Assembly (NCBI GenBank): GCA_946800325.1
Contig: OX326956.1
Span: forward strand, 75,031,087-75,095,086
Origin: Luzula sylvatica
Lineage: Eukaryota; Streptophyta; Magnoliopsida; Poales; Juncaceae
Reading direction: 5' to 3'
DNA: 64,000 nucleotides
The notes below the pieces were generated by a model, which ran no database searches, was not told the DNA's origin, and worked only from the letters and a program-made list of their open reading frames with translations. How positions within the stretch are numbered: position 1 is the stretch's first letter; every line of letters begins with the position of its first letter. A program made the position numbers and the translations under genes. Below are positions 42,675 to 52,804 of the stretch, piece by piece.

Positions 42675-43533
42675 GGGTCGGCCCGCCCCCGTCAGGATCG
42701 CGACTTTTAGGGACACCTAGTTAGGGTCGCCTGACCGACCCAATAACCTATAGGGACGGTTTTGAGGCCTTGTTGGGTCAGTTTTGACTGTCCCAATAGA
42801 CCATATGTGTTGTAGTGATTGTGACCTTTATCGACTGGGCTAAATAATCAAAGAATAATTTCATTACAATTTTATAGGTACAATGCTTCATTTTATGTCT
42901 TGTTTTATTTTTCTGTAACTCTTTCTTCTTTAATCAACTAAGCAAGGACACGACAAAACTAACTCGGGATAGTCGTACATATGTAGCTAAATATGTGTAT
43001 GGCAGGTCTAACCTAAGATGTCACAGAAAAGAGAAAAGAGAAAAGAGGAAAGAGGAATGTTGTGATGGTGGCAGATGTATCTTTTCATATAAAACCAAGA
43101 GTAGTGACATACATTCCCTAATATTCTTTCCCACATCCATGAGTAGGATATCGTTTAACACCTTCAAAATTAACATACAAAAATATTATTTAACATCTTA
43201 ATTTATGATTTAATTATCTCAATTTATGATTGAACATACAATTAAGATGTTAAATCATGAATCAAAATGTTAATTTTTAAGGTGTTAAACCATATTCATC
43301 TCATCAAAGATGTTGGGGAGAGATGAGGGTATGTCCAACATTTTCCTAAAACTAAATAACAACACAACATAGTTAAACTAAAAAGTTGTACTAAAGCGGC
43401 TGAATAACAAAACAACATGGTTAAACTAAACAATCATACCAAAAGCCAATGATTTGACTGTAACAAAATATAGTTAGCATGTGAATTTAAGCTTAAAGTA
43501 CGTAACACATATTCTATTATCAGGAATCAAAAT

Positions 43534-44092
43534 GTTGATTGAAGATGGAAGAGAGTTGTGTCGTGGAAAATGCAAATTATAGATGTCAAAGTGCAATGAT
43601 TTTGTGTTTGCTTAACCAGGTACACGTGTTTTTTAATTTTGGAATGAATATTGGGCCTCTTAAGTAATGGCTTTTTTTCTTTATTTTTATTTTTTTACGT
43701 GTTTGATACAAATACTGGGATATTCGTTCTTTTTAGTAATGACCTTTGGTGATAGCGATTTTTTTTTTTTTTTGTGGACTTGATAGATTGCTGGCTGTCC
43801 TTTTTTTCTATATTTTTTTTTTTTTGTATTCATTAGTTATAAATTTGATCAATAGAATATTGGGCTTTTTTTGTTTTTACAGAGTAGTGATTTGAATTTT
43901 TTTTTTTTCCCTTAACCCAATAGTATTTTTTGTAGAATATTGGGTCTTTCTTTATTTTGATGGGACTTTACGGAAAGTTCATTTGAACAATTTATTTTTT
44001 TGGGCTTTACAGTGGTGATTTTTCCTTCTTTTTTGGGTTTTACGGATTGATGATTTTTTCTAAAATATTGGGCCTGCAGATTTTTCTTCTCA
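43534..44092 (+). repeat. Dispersed repeat B, copy 2
   Basis: Same order of blocks as 14593-15120, with an extra insert of about 45 bp after the CAAATTATAGATGTCAAAG run. Outside these limits the two loci do not align in my reading. It could be the internal part of a non-autonomous element whose 3' end is the Helitron-like terminus at 45112, but that is unproven. Confidence 0.7.
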
Positions 44093-44179
44093 CAATTCAT
44101 TCTTTTTCATCAACAACTTCCACTGCTACAGTGCTACTAAATATAACAACTAAATTGCATTATTTATATTTATTATTTT

Positions 44180-44400
44180 AGGTAGATCCATGCCCTTTCA
44201 CATCTCGTTCACTTTCACTTCAAATATCGCACAATTATCTGAAATTGTTTTCAGGCATATTTCACTTCAAAGTTCAAATATCGCACAATTTGCTGAAATT
44301 GAGGTATATTTCATTTCAAGTATATTTCAGGTATATTTCACTTCAAATATCACATAATTTGCAGAAATTTAGGTATATTTTATTTCAAGTATTCTGCGCC
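44180..44400 (+). repeat. Degenerate 50-60 bp tandem repeat
   Basis: Three to four units of the pattern CACTTCAAATATCGCACAAT, TTGCTGAAATT, AGGTATATTTCA. AT-rich and non-coding. Confidence 0.75.
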
Positions 44401-47400
44401 ACTTCAATTTGCTGAATCAAAACGTGGCTACTTGCTGAGTTGCTGGATCAAAGAGTGGTTTGAAATTGGCTAGGATATCAAGAAAAAAAAAAAGTCAGGT
44501 GCAGTGAAAATATTATTATGGAACTTATTCATACAAGTATGGATACTATTGTGTTATCTGAATTCAAATTAAATTAGTAATTAGTAATTTTTTTCATTCC
44601 TTTTATTTAAGTCGATCAATAAGATTCAAATGCTCCAATTCTCCCATCGTCGAGACATTCACATTGCAAAAAAAAGAACTGACTAGCCACTAGGGGAAAT
44701 ATAATACTTACCATGGTAAGATTCAAATTTCTTTTGTTAATTTGCAACTATTTTAATAATGTTTTTCTTATAATATTTGATTTCAAAAACTATGACTCCT
44801 ATTTCAAAAAAAACTAAATCTCATTTTCTGTCAGATTTTTTTATATAATTAAGTGTTATGTATGTTGTTCTATGGTATGCGAAGGTCTTATGGTGGTACA
44901 TGATTATGAATATAAATATTTTAGAAACATGTTGATGTCTTTAGTATTGATCCTTCTATTTGTTAATTGCTATAGCAAATAATTTAGTAAGTTTATACTA
45001 TTTCAGTATTGTTGTGTCTAATTTTGTTACAACATATTATCTTCTTATGACTTTAGTAATTTTTTAACATTGCTAAAAAAATAAACAAAACCACAGCGAG
45101 GGATTTTCCTAGTATAAACAACGAGGAAATTGTAGAGAAGATGAAACAATTTGTTTTCTCCAAGTCTCGTCTCATAAAATTAACATGTGATTTGCATAGC
45201 CAAAATTCTCTCTGTTGTTTTATATATATTTATCTCTCATTGTTTTATACAAGAACATTTTGTATTTCACTCCTTGAAAAAGTTATGTTGTCAATTAAGT
45301 CCTTTTGAAGTCGTTTTCTTGTAAATCCCTTTTATTATTCTCTGTTGTTTTATATGCTTTATTTTTAATTTGCTTCAAAATATCTTCAAAGAAATTTGGT
45401 AATCGTCTTTTTCTGCGTACACATGAGAAACAAGAATTGATAATTAAGACATTCAAAAATAAAAAAAATAACATAATATCTCATGCTGACTATTGTATAG
45501 GGGTAGTATACTTAATAATTAATATACATGTTCTTTTCACTTTTATAGGGATATATACATAATATTTTTATGTTTACAGAAAATACCTTTTAAATGATAT
45601 TTTCATTTTCAAATGGATATATGTGATATTTCAATATGTGGGATCGGATGCCATCATGCCATGTCCAAAATACTCTTACTAGACGTGTTCAGAAAAGTTG
45701 CCCGAGTATCGTATATGATATATTTGATTGATTAATTTCCATGGTTGTGGCTCGTTTTTCCCGTTTCCTCTCTCAAAGTCGACAATTTCCATGGTTGTGG
45801 CTCGTTTTTCCCTTTCCCTCCCTCAAAACAAAAAATCCCTCTCTAAAGCCTGGAGAATCTTTCCTCCCTATACGGCTCGCCTCTCTCCTGTACTCATGTA
45901 CTCAGGCGGCTTGGATTTGGAGTTTAAACAAAACAGGTACTCGGGGAAGTTCACAACTTCAGGGAAGTAATATCGGGTAGGTTACCGTGAAATTTGAACC
46001 AAAGAACTCTTCATTATTTTCATAACTGAATCTTGAATATAAATGTTTAAATTAATGAAATAGATTTGTATTTTTTTGTACAAGAGAAATTCTGCTTTTA
46101 GAGGGTTTTAAGAAATCAATAGGAGTCGATGCTCCCTAGAAAACTCTGAGAACTCCCGAGGTAAGTTAACAATTTCACAAATTTGAATCTTTTGAGTTTA
46201 TGGAAGGATAATTTGCGATATATTTAGTGCACGTGTTTCTTCAAAATATCACAGCAATATATACTTTGTAAATGGTAATGCAATTGCTGCATCGTGAAGT
46301 ATTATTGGTACGAGAATTTGTAATATAATTGACATAAGGTTTGAACTATTACTGGCACAGAAAATATATGTGTAATATTGGGGTTAGTCTCATTCGACTT
46401 CTCAGTCAAAAACTCGCAATTACATTTATACACAACAAAATTCACAACAAAATTCATGAATCGTAATAAAATATCTCTTAACCATAACCAAATCCATAAC
46501 AAAACTAAAAATAAAATATTTATTCTTAACATCCCCAATTATCGCAAATCTGCAGCAAAAAAAGGAAAAGATAATTAGATATCAAACATATGAAAGCAAT
46601 ATAATATAACAAGTCTTCAACATGTTTCTTCCATTGAGATTTCCTGAAACATGAAGAACGCACAAACTATCATAAATAACCGTGCAAAAATGACCCAAAA
46701 AGAGAGAGATATTTCGTGATAGAATGAGCCAATTACTTATTGATATGTATTGGAAAAATAGAGTCAATCATATTTCGTGATTTAAATTATTAAGAACATT
46801 ACTATTATGTAACCCACCTGTACCAAGAAGAATAAATCCTCAATAACTTGAGAATTGCATCTATTGAAAGAAATCAAGTTTGGCTTGTTATGAAACTCGC
46901 TGAAAACTTCAGAGCTAGAGTTGCCGCCTCAATTTTTTAAGAAATTGATTGGAAGCTATAGATAAACAAACTTTTGAGAAAGAAATAAATTAAAAAAGAT
47001 TTCATCTTTTGAAATAAAATCAGGATAATTTGGAATTATATTCAGAATTTAGATCTCTTAAACCACAGTAGAGGGCATACATCGATCTCTTCGTTCAAGG
47101 AGAATTCAGGCGTCGATCATTAAATCGTTTTCTAGACATTTGGGTGTGCATAATTTGGGCATGACGCACAACAGAGAAGATGAGAGAGATCATAGACGAG
47201 CTGTAAATGGGGGAGGAGTTTATGCGACGACTAGGATGGATTCTTTCATTTGCTTGAGAGAGAAGAGGGAAGCGAGCCACAGCCATGAAATTTGAAAACA
47301 ATTGAGAGGAGAGAGAGAGAAGAGGGCCCAGTATGAACAAGGGGAGTAGAGAAACGGAAGGGATAGATTTGTCCGTTTCGTTAATCAAGAGCCTATCATC

Positions 47401-47794
47401 AAATGCATCACAAATTCAATCGGACGGTTAGAAATTTCTAAGTACGTTAAACTAGTCCCCGACTCGCTTCGGAGTTCGGAGCAATTACATAATTTGTTAA
47501 TTTGTTTTAACAAACAAAATTAATAGCAGTTGTATTTTACAATAATATTTTAACCTATACTTTTTGTTTGTATTTTAGCTTGCACAATTTTTTACTTTAT
47601 GAGAATTATTATTTTGTATGCAACATATTATTTTATCTTTAATTTATAGTTGAATCCATTATTTACAGAATTTATTTTTGCAAAATATTGCTAAACCTTT
47701 ATTTTATTATTTTGGATGGATAAAATAATATACGAAAATAATTTTATCAATTATCATAATATCGGATACAAGATTCATTTATATCTTTTATGGG

Positions 47795-48460
47795 TTTGGG
47801 CTTTAGTATTTCATATTTTTGAAAGATTTTTTATGGGATTTAGTATTTTATATTTTTGACCGTTTTTTTATGGGATTAGTATTTTGTATTGTTGATTGAT
47901 TTTTTTTAAGGGCCTTAGTATTTTATATTTTTGATAGATTTTTTTATGGGATTTAGTATTTTATATTTTTGATAAATTTTTCTTTTATGGACTTTAATAT
48001 TTTATATTTTTGATGGATCTTTTATGGACTTAATATTTTATATTGTTGATAGATTTTTTTTTAAGGGCTTTAGTATTTTATATTTTGATAGATTTTTTAT
48101 GGGCTAGTATTTATATTTTTCATAGATTTTTTTTAGGGCTTTAGTATTTTATATTTATGATAGATTTTTTTATGGGCTTAAGTATTTCATAGTTTTGATA
48201 AATTTTTCGTTTATAGATTTTAGTATTTTATATTTTTGATAGATTTTTTTATGGACTTAATATTTTAAATTGTTGATAGATTTTTTTTAAGGGTATTAGT
48301 ATTTTATATTTTTGATAGATTCTTTTATGGATTTTAATATTTTATATTTTTGATGATTTTTTTTTTTTTATGGACTTTAGTATTTTGTATTTTTGATAGA
48401 CTTGGTATTTTATATTGTCGATAGATTTTTTTAAGGACTTTTGTATTTATATTTTTTTCA
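47795..48460 (+). repeat. About 17-copy, 35-45 bp AT-rich minisatellite
   Basis: Units of the form TATGGGCTTTAGTATTTTAT followed by ATTTTTGATAGATTTTTT recur across 660 bp with indels in the T runs. Unit length varies because of T-tract slippage. No reading frame or flanking inverted repeat was found. Confidence 0.88.
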
Positions 48461-48557
48461 TGGGCCTCGGCGGTGGGGTTGGGGGGAGAGACCAATTGAC
48501 GTCCAATCGTGTACTTTTGAAACAAGCAAAAAGTATCATGTTATGTAATATACCATT

Positions 48558-49414
48558 TAGTGTAGTGCCAAAACCCTTAAGGGTCCCGCCCGACCCGACC
48601 CGCCCGGGATTTTGACCCGCCCGACCCGTCCGTTTGGCAAACGGGTTGAAACCCGGCGGGTCAACGGGTACGGGTCCAAGGGCGGGTTTCAACCAATGGT
48701 TACCACTAAACCCGTGTAAACTCGCCCGTTTGGCAAACCCGTCACTGTGCAACCCGACCCGCCCGTGCACCCGCCCGACCCGTCACTGTTCACAATTCAC
48801 TATTCACTGTTCACTATGTTATTTTTTTTTTCTAATTATTGAACAAATGCGCAATATACAAATATAGGTTTGGTATTATATATGCACTCTTTAATTTTTT
48901 TTTCTAATTATTCAATATTATTATACGTCATCTAAATATTTACTAACAAAAAAAAAGTTAGAACTCCGCCTATGTTATTTTTTTAACATGGTAAATTAGT
49001 AACATATCCGGTCTCAAGCCCGGAATAAAGGAGGAGAGTAACTTTTTTTCAACTTTTTTTCATATTGAAATTTTTTTCTTGTAAAAAATTAGTTGCATAT
49101 TTTTATTTCGAATAAAAATTGTTAACCAAATATTTTTATATTTTTATTCACATTTTTAAAATTTATTTTTTTGAATATTTTTTTGAAATCACTGTTCACG
49201 CCCGGGACCCGTCCGCCCGTCAACCCGCCCTTCCCGCCCGGGACCCGTCTCGCCCGCCGGGTCTAAGGGCGGGTTTTCCCCATCCCTCCAAACGCACCCG
49301 TCCAAACCCGTGCCCGTGCAACCCGTCAAACCCGTGCACCCGTGCCCGTCTAGACCCGCGCCCGTGCAACCCGTTTGTGCTAGGGACCCGACCCGTGCCC
49401 GTGGCACTACACTA
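48558..49414. mobile_element. Non-autonomous hAT element 1
   Basis: 857 bp with perfect 13-bp inverted ends TAGTGTAGTGCCA and TGGCACTACACTA and a perfect 8-bp target duplication ATACCATT (48550-48557 and 49415-49422). These features define hAT elements. Both subterminal regions (48575-48790 and 49198-49400) are saturated with CCCGACCCG, CCCGTGC and CGGGT words, unusually GC-rich against an AT-rich core. No transposase is present. The reading frames at both ends (for example 48447-48770 and 49119-49415) are shadows of these arrays. Confidence 0.95.
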
Positions 49415-49464
49415 ATACCATTGTTGTTGAAGTATGTTTGTCTTAATTATATACTAGCATTACC

Positions 49465-49482
49465 CCCGCGCAATTGCGCGGG
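49465..49482 (-). promoter_or_regulatory. Helitron 3' terminal hairpin
   Basis: The perfect inverted repeat CCCGCGCAATTGCGCGGG lies seven bases from the terminal CTAG. In Helitrons this hairpin is thought to act as the transposition termination signal. Confidence 0.9.
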
Positions 49483-50448
49483 TCTGTTCGGGTTTATAAG
49501 TAATGTAGTTGAAAAAAATTATTGTTCATTTTGTGTATGTGACTTTCTTTTTGTAATCATTATTATATGTGTAATTTAGTGTGTTGTGTGCGAGTGAAAT
49601 TTTGTAGCAAAAATCGTTTGAATATTTTAAGAGCCGGATTTCTTGAATAATTCAAACGGTTATTGCTAAAAAAATTATCTATATTTTATACTTCATAAGT
49701 AAAATAAGGAAAAAGAACGAATGAGTCGTCAAGAAATTTATTAAGAACTTAATAGTTCATAAAACATTGCTGAAAAAAAGAGTGTTTTTAATTTCACAAA
49801 TCCTTAATTTCGCTACATATTTAGCACAAATATTTTTCGTCCTTTGTGTGGTCAGCCAACAACAAAGTTTGACGATGTCATCGCTAACCGTTTCGTTCGA
49901 ACCTTTAATTTAAATTATGTCATGATTATTCGCACATCCATGATTTGGTATATTTTTAACCCCCTAATTTTTTTTGGATATTATAAAAAATTCTCTATCT
50001 TTTCGTAAATTCCAAAAAAAAAAAACTCTTTACCAAACTTTTATTTTAAAATACTCCTTATGGATGATATTAATTTTTTTTTCCCAAAATACCCTCCAAA
50101 TCTCATATGTAATAATTAAAACTTATTTTTGTTATTTTTTATTAATTTTAAGAAAATTCATAAACACTTCTTAACACGTAGTGATTTAAAAAAATTTAAA
50201 TTATTACATATTTTGTTTATATAATTTTAATATTACATTCTTTATTCATAAAAAAACTAACATTAAATGATAATAAATAAACATCTTGCAAATATATTCA
50301 TAGAAAATATCTATTTAAACATCTATTTTTTATTTTAGTTTTCTTTTTATGTATTTTTTAATAGTTTTGTGATATTTTATTTTTAAATATTTGCAAGATG
50401 TTCTTTTATTAATATTGTTCAACTTATTATAATTTTATTTTAGTTTTT

Positions 50449-51096
50449 CAAGAAAAATAATAAAGGACCAAAATGTAAATTTTAAAACTTCGAAGGACCA
50501 AAATGCAAATATAAAGGACCAAAATGTGAAAAAAGGACCAAAATATAAATTTTTTTTTAAAAATAGGACCAATTTGAGGCCCCTGTACTAAAATGTAAAT
50601 TTCAAAACTTCGAAGGGCCAAAATGCAAATATAAAGGACCAAAATGTAAAAAAAAGGACCAAAATGTAATTTTTTTTCGAAAAAAGGACCAATTTGTAAA
50701 TAAAAAAGGACCAAAATATAAAACAAATATTTTTTTTTACAAATAGGCCCCTGGTGACGTGGCTGAACCAGGCAAGAAAAATAATAAAGGACCAAAATGT
50801 AAATTTTAAAACTTCGAAGGACCAAAATGCAAATATAAAGGACCAAAATGTGAAAAAAGGACCAAAATATAATTTTTTTTAAAAAATAGGACCAATTTGA
50901 GGCCCCTGGACTAAAATGTAAATTTCAAAACTTCGAAGGGCCAAAATGCAAATATAAAGGACCAAAATATAAAAAAAAGGACCAAAATGTAATTTTTTTT
51001 CGAAAAAAGGACCAATTTGTAAATAAAAAAGGACCAAAATGTAAAAAAAATATTTTTTTTTACAAATAGGCCCCTGGTGACGTGGCTGCACCAGGA
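50449..51096. repeat. Two-copy 324-bp tandem duplication of GGACCAAAATGTAAA repeats
   Basis: The block starting CAAGAAAAATAATAAAGGAC at 50449 repeats at 50773 nearly unchanged. Within each block the word AAAGGACCAAAATGTAAA recurs about eight times, so there are two levels of repetition. The minus-strand frames reading ILVLYICILVLRSF are artefacts of this repeat. Confidence 0.9.
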
Positions 51097-51131
51097 GGCA
51101 GCAAATCCCCTTGCATTATATATTAGATAGA

Positions 51132-51267
51132 TTAGTCCATAATACTGATTATCTGCAGGTGGAGAATTGGAGATACATCAAATATCTTAATATTATTCAT
51201 ATTCACCGGTGTTTTCTCATGATTCTTGAAATGCTGACTTTAACCTATATTATACTATAAATATTAA
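51132..51267. other. Short host segment between elements
   Basis: 136 bp between the Helitron and the MITE fragment. It has no gene and no terminus that I can assign. It may be part of an intron of the O-fucosyltransferase relic that lies downstream. Confidence 0.4.
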
Positions 51268-51534
51268 GGGGCTTCTATCATACATCATTTTCCTTATCAT
51301 ACATCAATTTTCAAGGTATTTGAAGTAATTATTCCTTATCATACATCAATTTTCAAGGTATCATACATCATTTTCCTTATCATACATCAATTTTCAAGGT
51401 ATTTGAAGTAATTATTCATTTATGAATATTTAAGGTAAGATATCAAATATATATTTATTAATTAATGTTTAATTAAATTGAAATTTTTTGTTGTTCATTT
51501 AAACAAAAATTTTCATAAAAGATAAATTTTAGAA
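51268..51534 (+). mobile_element. TA-flanked MITE, copy 3 (rearranged)
   Basis: It starts GGGGCTTCTATCATACATC and shares the body TTTATGAATATTTAAGGTAA and TTCATTTAAACAAAAATTT with the MITEs at 25937 and 26209. The left part carries two extra copies of TTATCATACATCAATTTTCA, and the right end is replaced by an unrelated fragment at about 51535. Confidence 0.75.
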
Positions 51535-51715
51535 AAAAATACACTTTTGGCCTCCAAACTTGTTCCAAATGTGCAACTTACCCTCCAAACAAAAAACTGC
51601 ACATTTTTACCCCCTGAACTTTCAAAAATTATTCAGTTTGCCCCCTCCGTCCATTTTGTGTTAAAACCTCTGGTAAATGATGACGTGACATGCTGACATG
51701 GATTTAGGGTAATTT
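51535..51715. mobile_element. Solo MULE-like end fragment
   Basis: The text ACACTTTTGGCCTCCAAAC, then CCCTCCAAAC, CCCCCTGAACTTTCAAAAA and CCCCCTCCGTCC, and finally TGATGACGTGACATGCTGAC, has the same layout as the left MULE arm at 1590 (repeated 'CCCT..AACTTTTxxAAA' phrases, CCGTTAA, TGACATGG). The sequence itself is different. Only one arm is seen, so this is probably a solo end or a remnant inserted in the MITE. The family assignment is tentative. Confidence 0.4.
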
Positions 51716-51811
51716 TTCATACACCAATTTTCAAGGTATTTTATACCACCGAGTCTTCTCCATTTACTCATTTTAATTAATCACTATTTAACATAATATT
51801 TTTGAATTTAG

Positions 51812-52240
51812 GTATAACAATGTACCGATTGAGATAAATAGGTTAAGATGTAGAGTGAATTATCACGCTCTAAGATTCCGACCTGAAATTGAGGAAATGG
51901 CCGATAAACTCTCTGTCAGAATGAGGAATCGTACCGGTGATTCGAATCCGTACATGTAAATTTTTAATTTTATTTAATCTGTTAAATTATATATAATGTA
52001 TTTTGTACTTTTTTTTTTGTGAAAAGAGGACTTCACTTGAGATCCGAAATAGGGATGATGGGTCAAACCTTTTGCGATTTTGTCAGTACGAGAGAGGAAA
52101 AGGCACTTATAAAAGATCAAATAACACCGAAATAAAAAAAAAAAAATTAGGTGACGAAAGATGTGCTGGCAAGTAAGGAAGAACTTGACCATTTCAGAAA
52201 GCACGTGACGACTACGAGTCTACAAGCGCTGGATTTCTTA
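51812..52240 (+). pseudogene. GDP-fucose O-fucosyltransferase pseudogene fragment
   Basis: Exon 51812-51955 (acceptor TTGAATTTAG, donor AT|GTAAAT) encodes INRLRCRVNYHALRF, EEMADKLSVRMR and NPY, the pattern of the plant O-fucosyltransferase family just before the substrate motif. The next exon starts at 52027 (acceptor GTGAAAAG) and in phase gives GLHLRSEIGMM and FCDF, matching the family motif ALHLRFE-DM. The frame then fails near an A run at about 52135. Downstream, LASKEELDHFRKH and LQALDFLG resemble the later conserved region. N-terminal exons and the C terminus are missing. These enzymes are Golgi membrane proteins thought to modify cell-wall or protein substrates. The gene is surrounded by a Helitron, MITE pieces and LINE tails, so it was probably broken up by insertions. 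Confidence 0.72.
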
Positions 52241-52500
52241 GGGCTTGTTTGGATAGTAAGGAAAGAGTAGGTAATTTCCAATTTAGGAAATAGTCCCAAA
52301 GATTTTACTATTACATGTTTGGATCCAATTAGGATATTGTAGTAAACTTTCTAGGCAAGGAATTTGTAGTAAAATTTGTATAGAAAACTTGACGAAATAA
52401 AAACTAAGCTTTTTGCTCAGTTTTTTTCAGAAAAGGAAAGTAAATGTCATGATTACACTTATTTCTTTTTCTTCCAATAATCATGACTATCTCTCTTCTT
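52241..52500. other. Non-coding segment after the O-fucosyltransferase relic
   Basis: It begins GGGCTTGTTTGGATAGTAAGG, a phrase often found at ends of small plant DNA transposons, but no paired end was found. It otherwise has no identifiable content. Confidence 0.4.
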
Positions 52501-52600
52501 TTTGAAAGAAAGACAAGCGCGATACGCGCTCGGTACAATCGATTTTTATAAATAGAAAAAAAAAAAAAAGTTTTACAACGACATAATTACATTATAATTG
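52501..52600 (-). mobile_element. 5'-truncated LINE tail (older copy)
   Basis: The block GAAAGAAAGACAAGCGCGAT, ACGCGCTCGGTACAATC and a following A-rich stretch match the 3' tail of the large LINE at 52668-52760, including the hairpin AGCGCG-ATA-CGCGCT (52516-52530). Only the tail is present, as is usual for LINE copies truncated during reverse transcription. The right limit is approximate. Confidence 0.65.
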
Positions 52601-52679
52601 ATTCTTAACGAACAACTACCTATACCAAATCTTTCTTTAGTTTTTTTTTTTTTTTTTTTTTTTTTTTGAAGGAAAGGCA

Positions 52680-52694
52680 AGCGCGATACGCGCT
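52680..52694 (-). other. LINE 3'-end hairpin
   Basis: AGCGCGATACGCGCT is a six-base-pair stem with the loop ATA, about 12 bp from the poly(A). It is conserved in the truncated tail at 52516-52530. In LINEs a 3' structure can be the recognition element for the reverse transcriptase. Confidence 0.65.
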
Positions 52695-52804
52695 CGATCC
52701 AATCTTTTTCATTAAAAGGAAAAATCTAAAAGTTTACATAAGATACAAATTTACATCCTCAAATAGTCCCTCGGGTTATGACTCTTGTTGCCTTAATTCT
52801 AAAA

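Larger units (their letters stand above)
27679..42817 (+). mobile_element. CACTA transposon 1, containing nested retroelements
   Basis: Inverted ends CACTACAACACATATG (27679-27694) and its complement (42802-42817) share 16 bp, and the 3-bp target duplication ATT lies outside both (27676-27678 and 42818-42820). Subterminal DNA at both ends is rich in TTGGGTCGG/CCGACCCAA words, the expected binding sites for a CACTA accessory protein. Own sequence remains at 27679 to about 29354, including a three-exon transposon-protein relic, and at 42675-42817. Everything between is nested insertions, and a large internal deletion has joined the broken LTR of a Sirevirus-like element to the last 143 bp. The main transposase is not present, so the element is non-autonomous and probably immobile. 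Confidence 0.9.
42818..47794. other. Intergenic DNA with repeats, no supported gene
   Basis: About 5 kb without a recognisable gene. It contains dispersed repeat B copy 2 (43534-44092), a CACTTCAAATATCGCA tandem repeat (44180-44400), a candidate Helitron 3' end at 45112, and an inverted pair of CATGG(T/C)TGTGGCTCG blocks (45739-45820 on plus, 47270-47290 on minus) that may mark a decayed element between 45.7 and 47.4 kb. The reading frames in this interval lack motifs. Confidence 0.5.
49454..51131 (-). mobile_element. Non-autonomous Helitron, minus strand
   Basis: Read on the minus strand, it starts TCTATCTAATATATAATG (tip at 51131, preceded by A) and ends CTAG (49454-49457) followed by T. 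A perfect 18-bp palindrome CCCGCGCAATTGCGCGGG (49465-49482) lies seven bases inside the 3' tip. The 5' TC, the 3' hairpin plus CTRR, and insertion between A and T are the defining Helitron signals. The 1.68-kb body encodes no Rep/helicase and contains a tandem duplication of about 324 bp, so it needs a helper for rolling-circle transposition. Confidence 0.9.

Noticed and set aside
48447..49415. Arg/Pro/Gly-rich frames at both ends of hAT 1
   Set aside because: They are open in several frames because of the CCCG-type subterminal arrays. No transposase motif was found.
50448..51091. Hydrophobic minus-strand frames with repeating ILVLYICILVLRSF
   Set aside because: They are a translation of the tandem GGACCAAAATGTAAA repeats in a Helitron. 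The peptide repeat only mirrors the DNA repeat.
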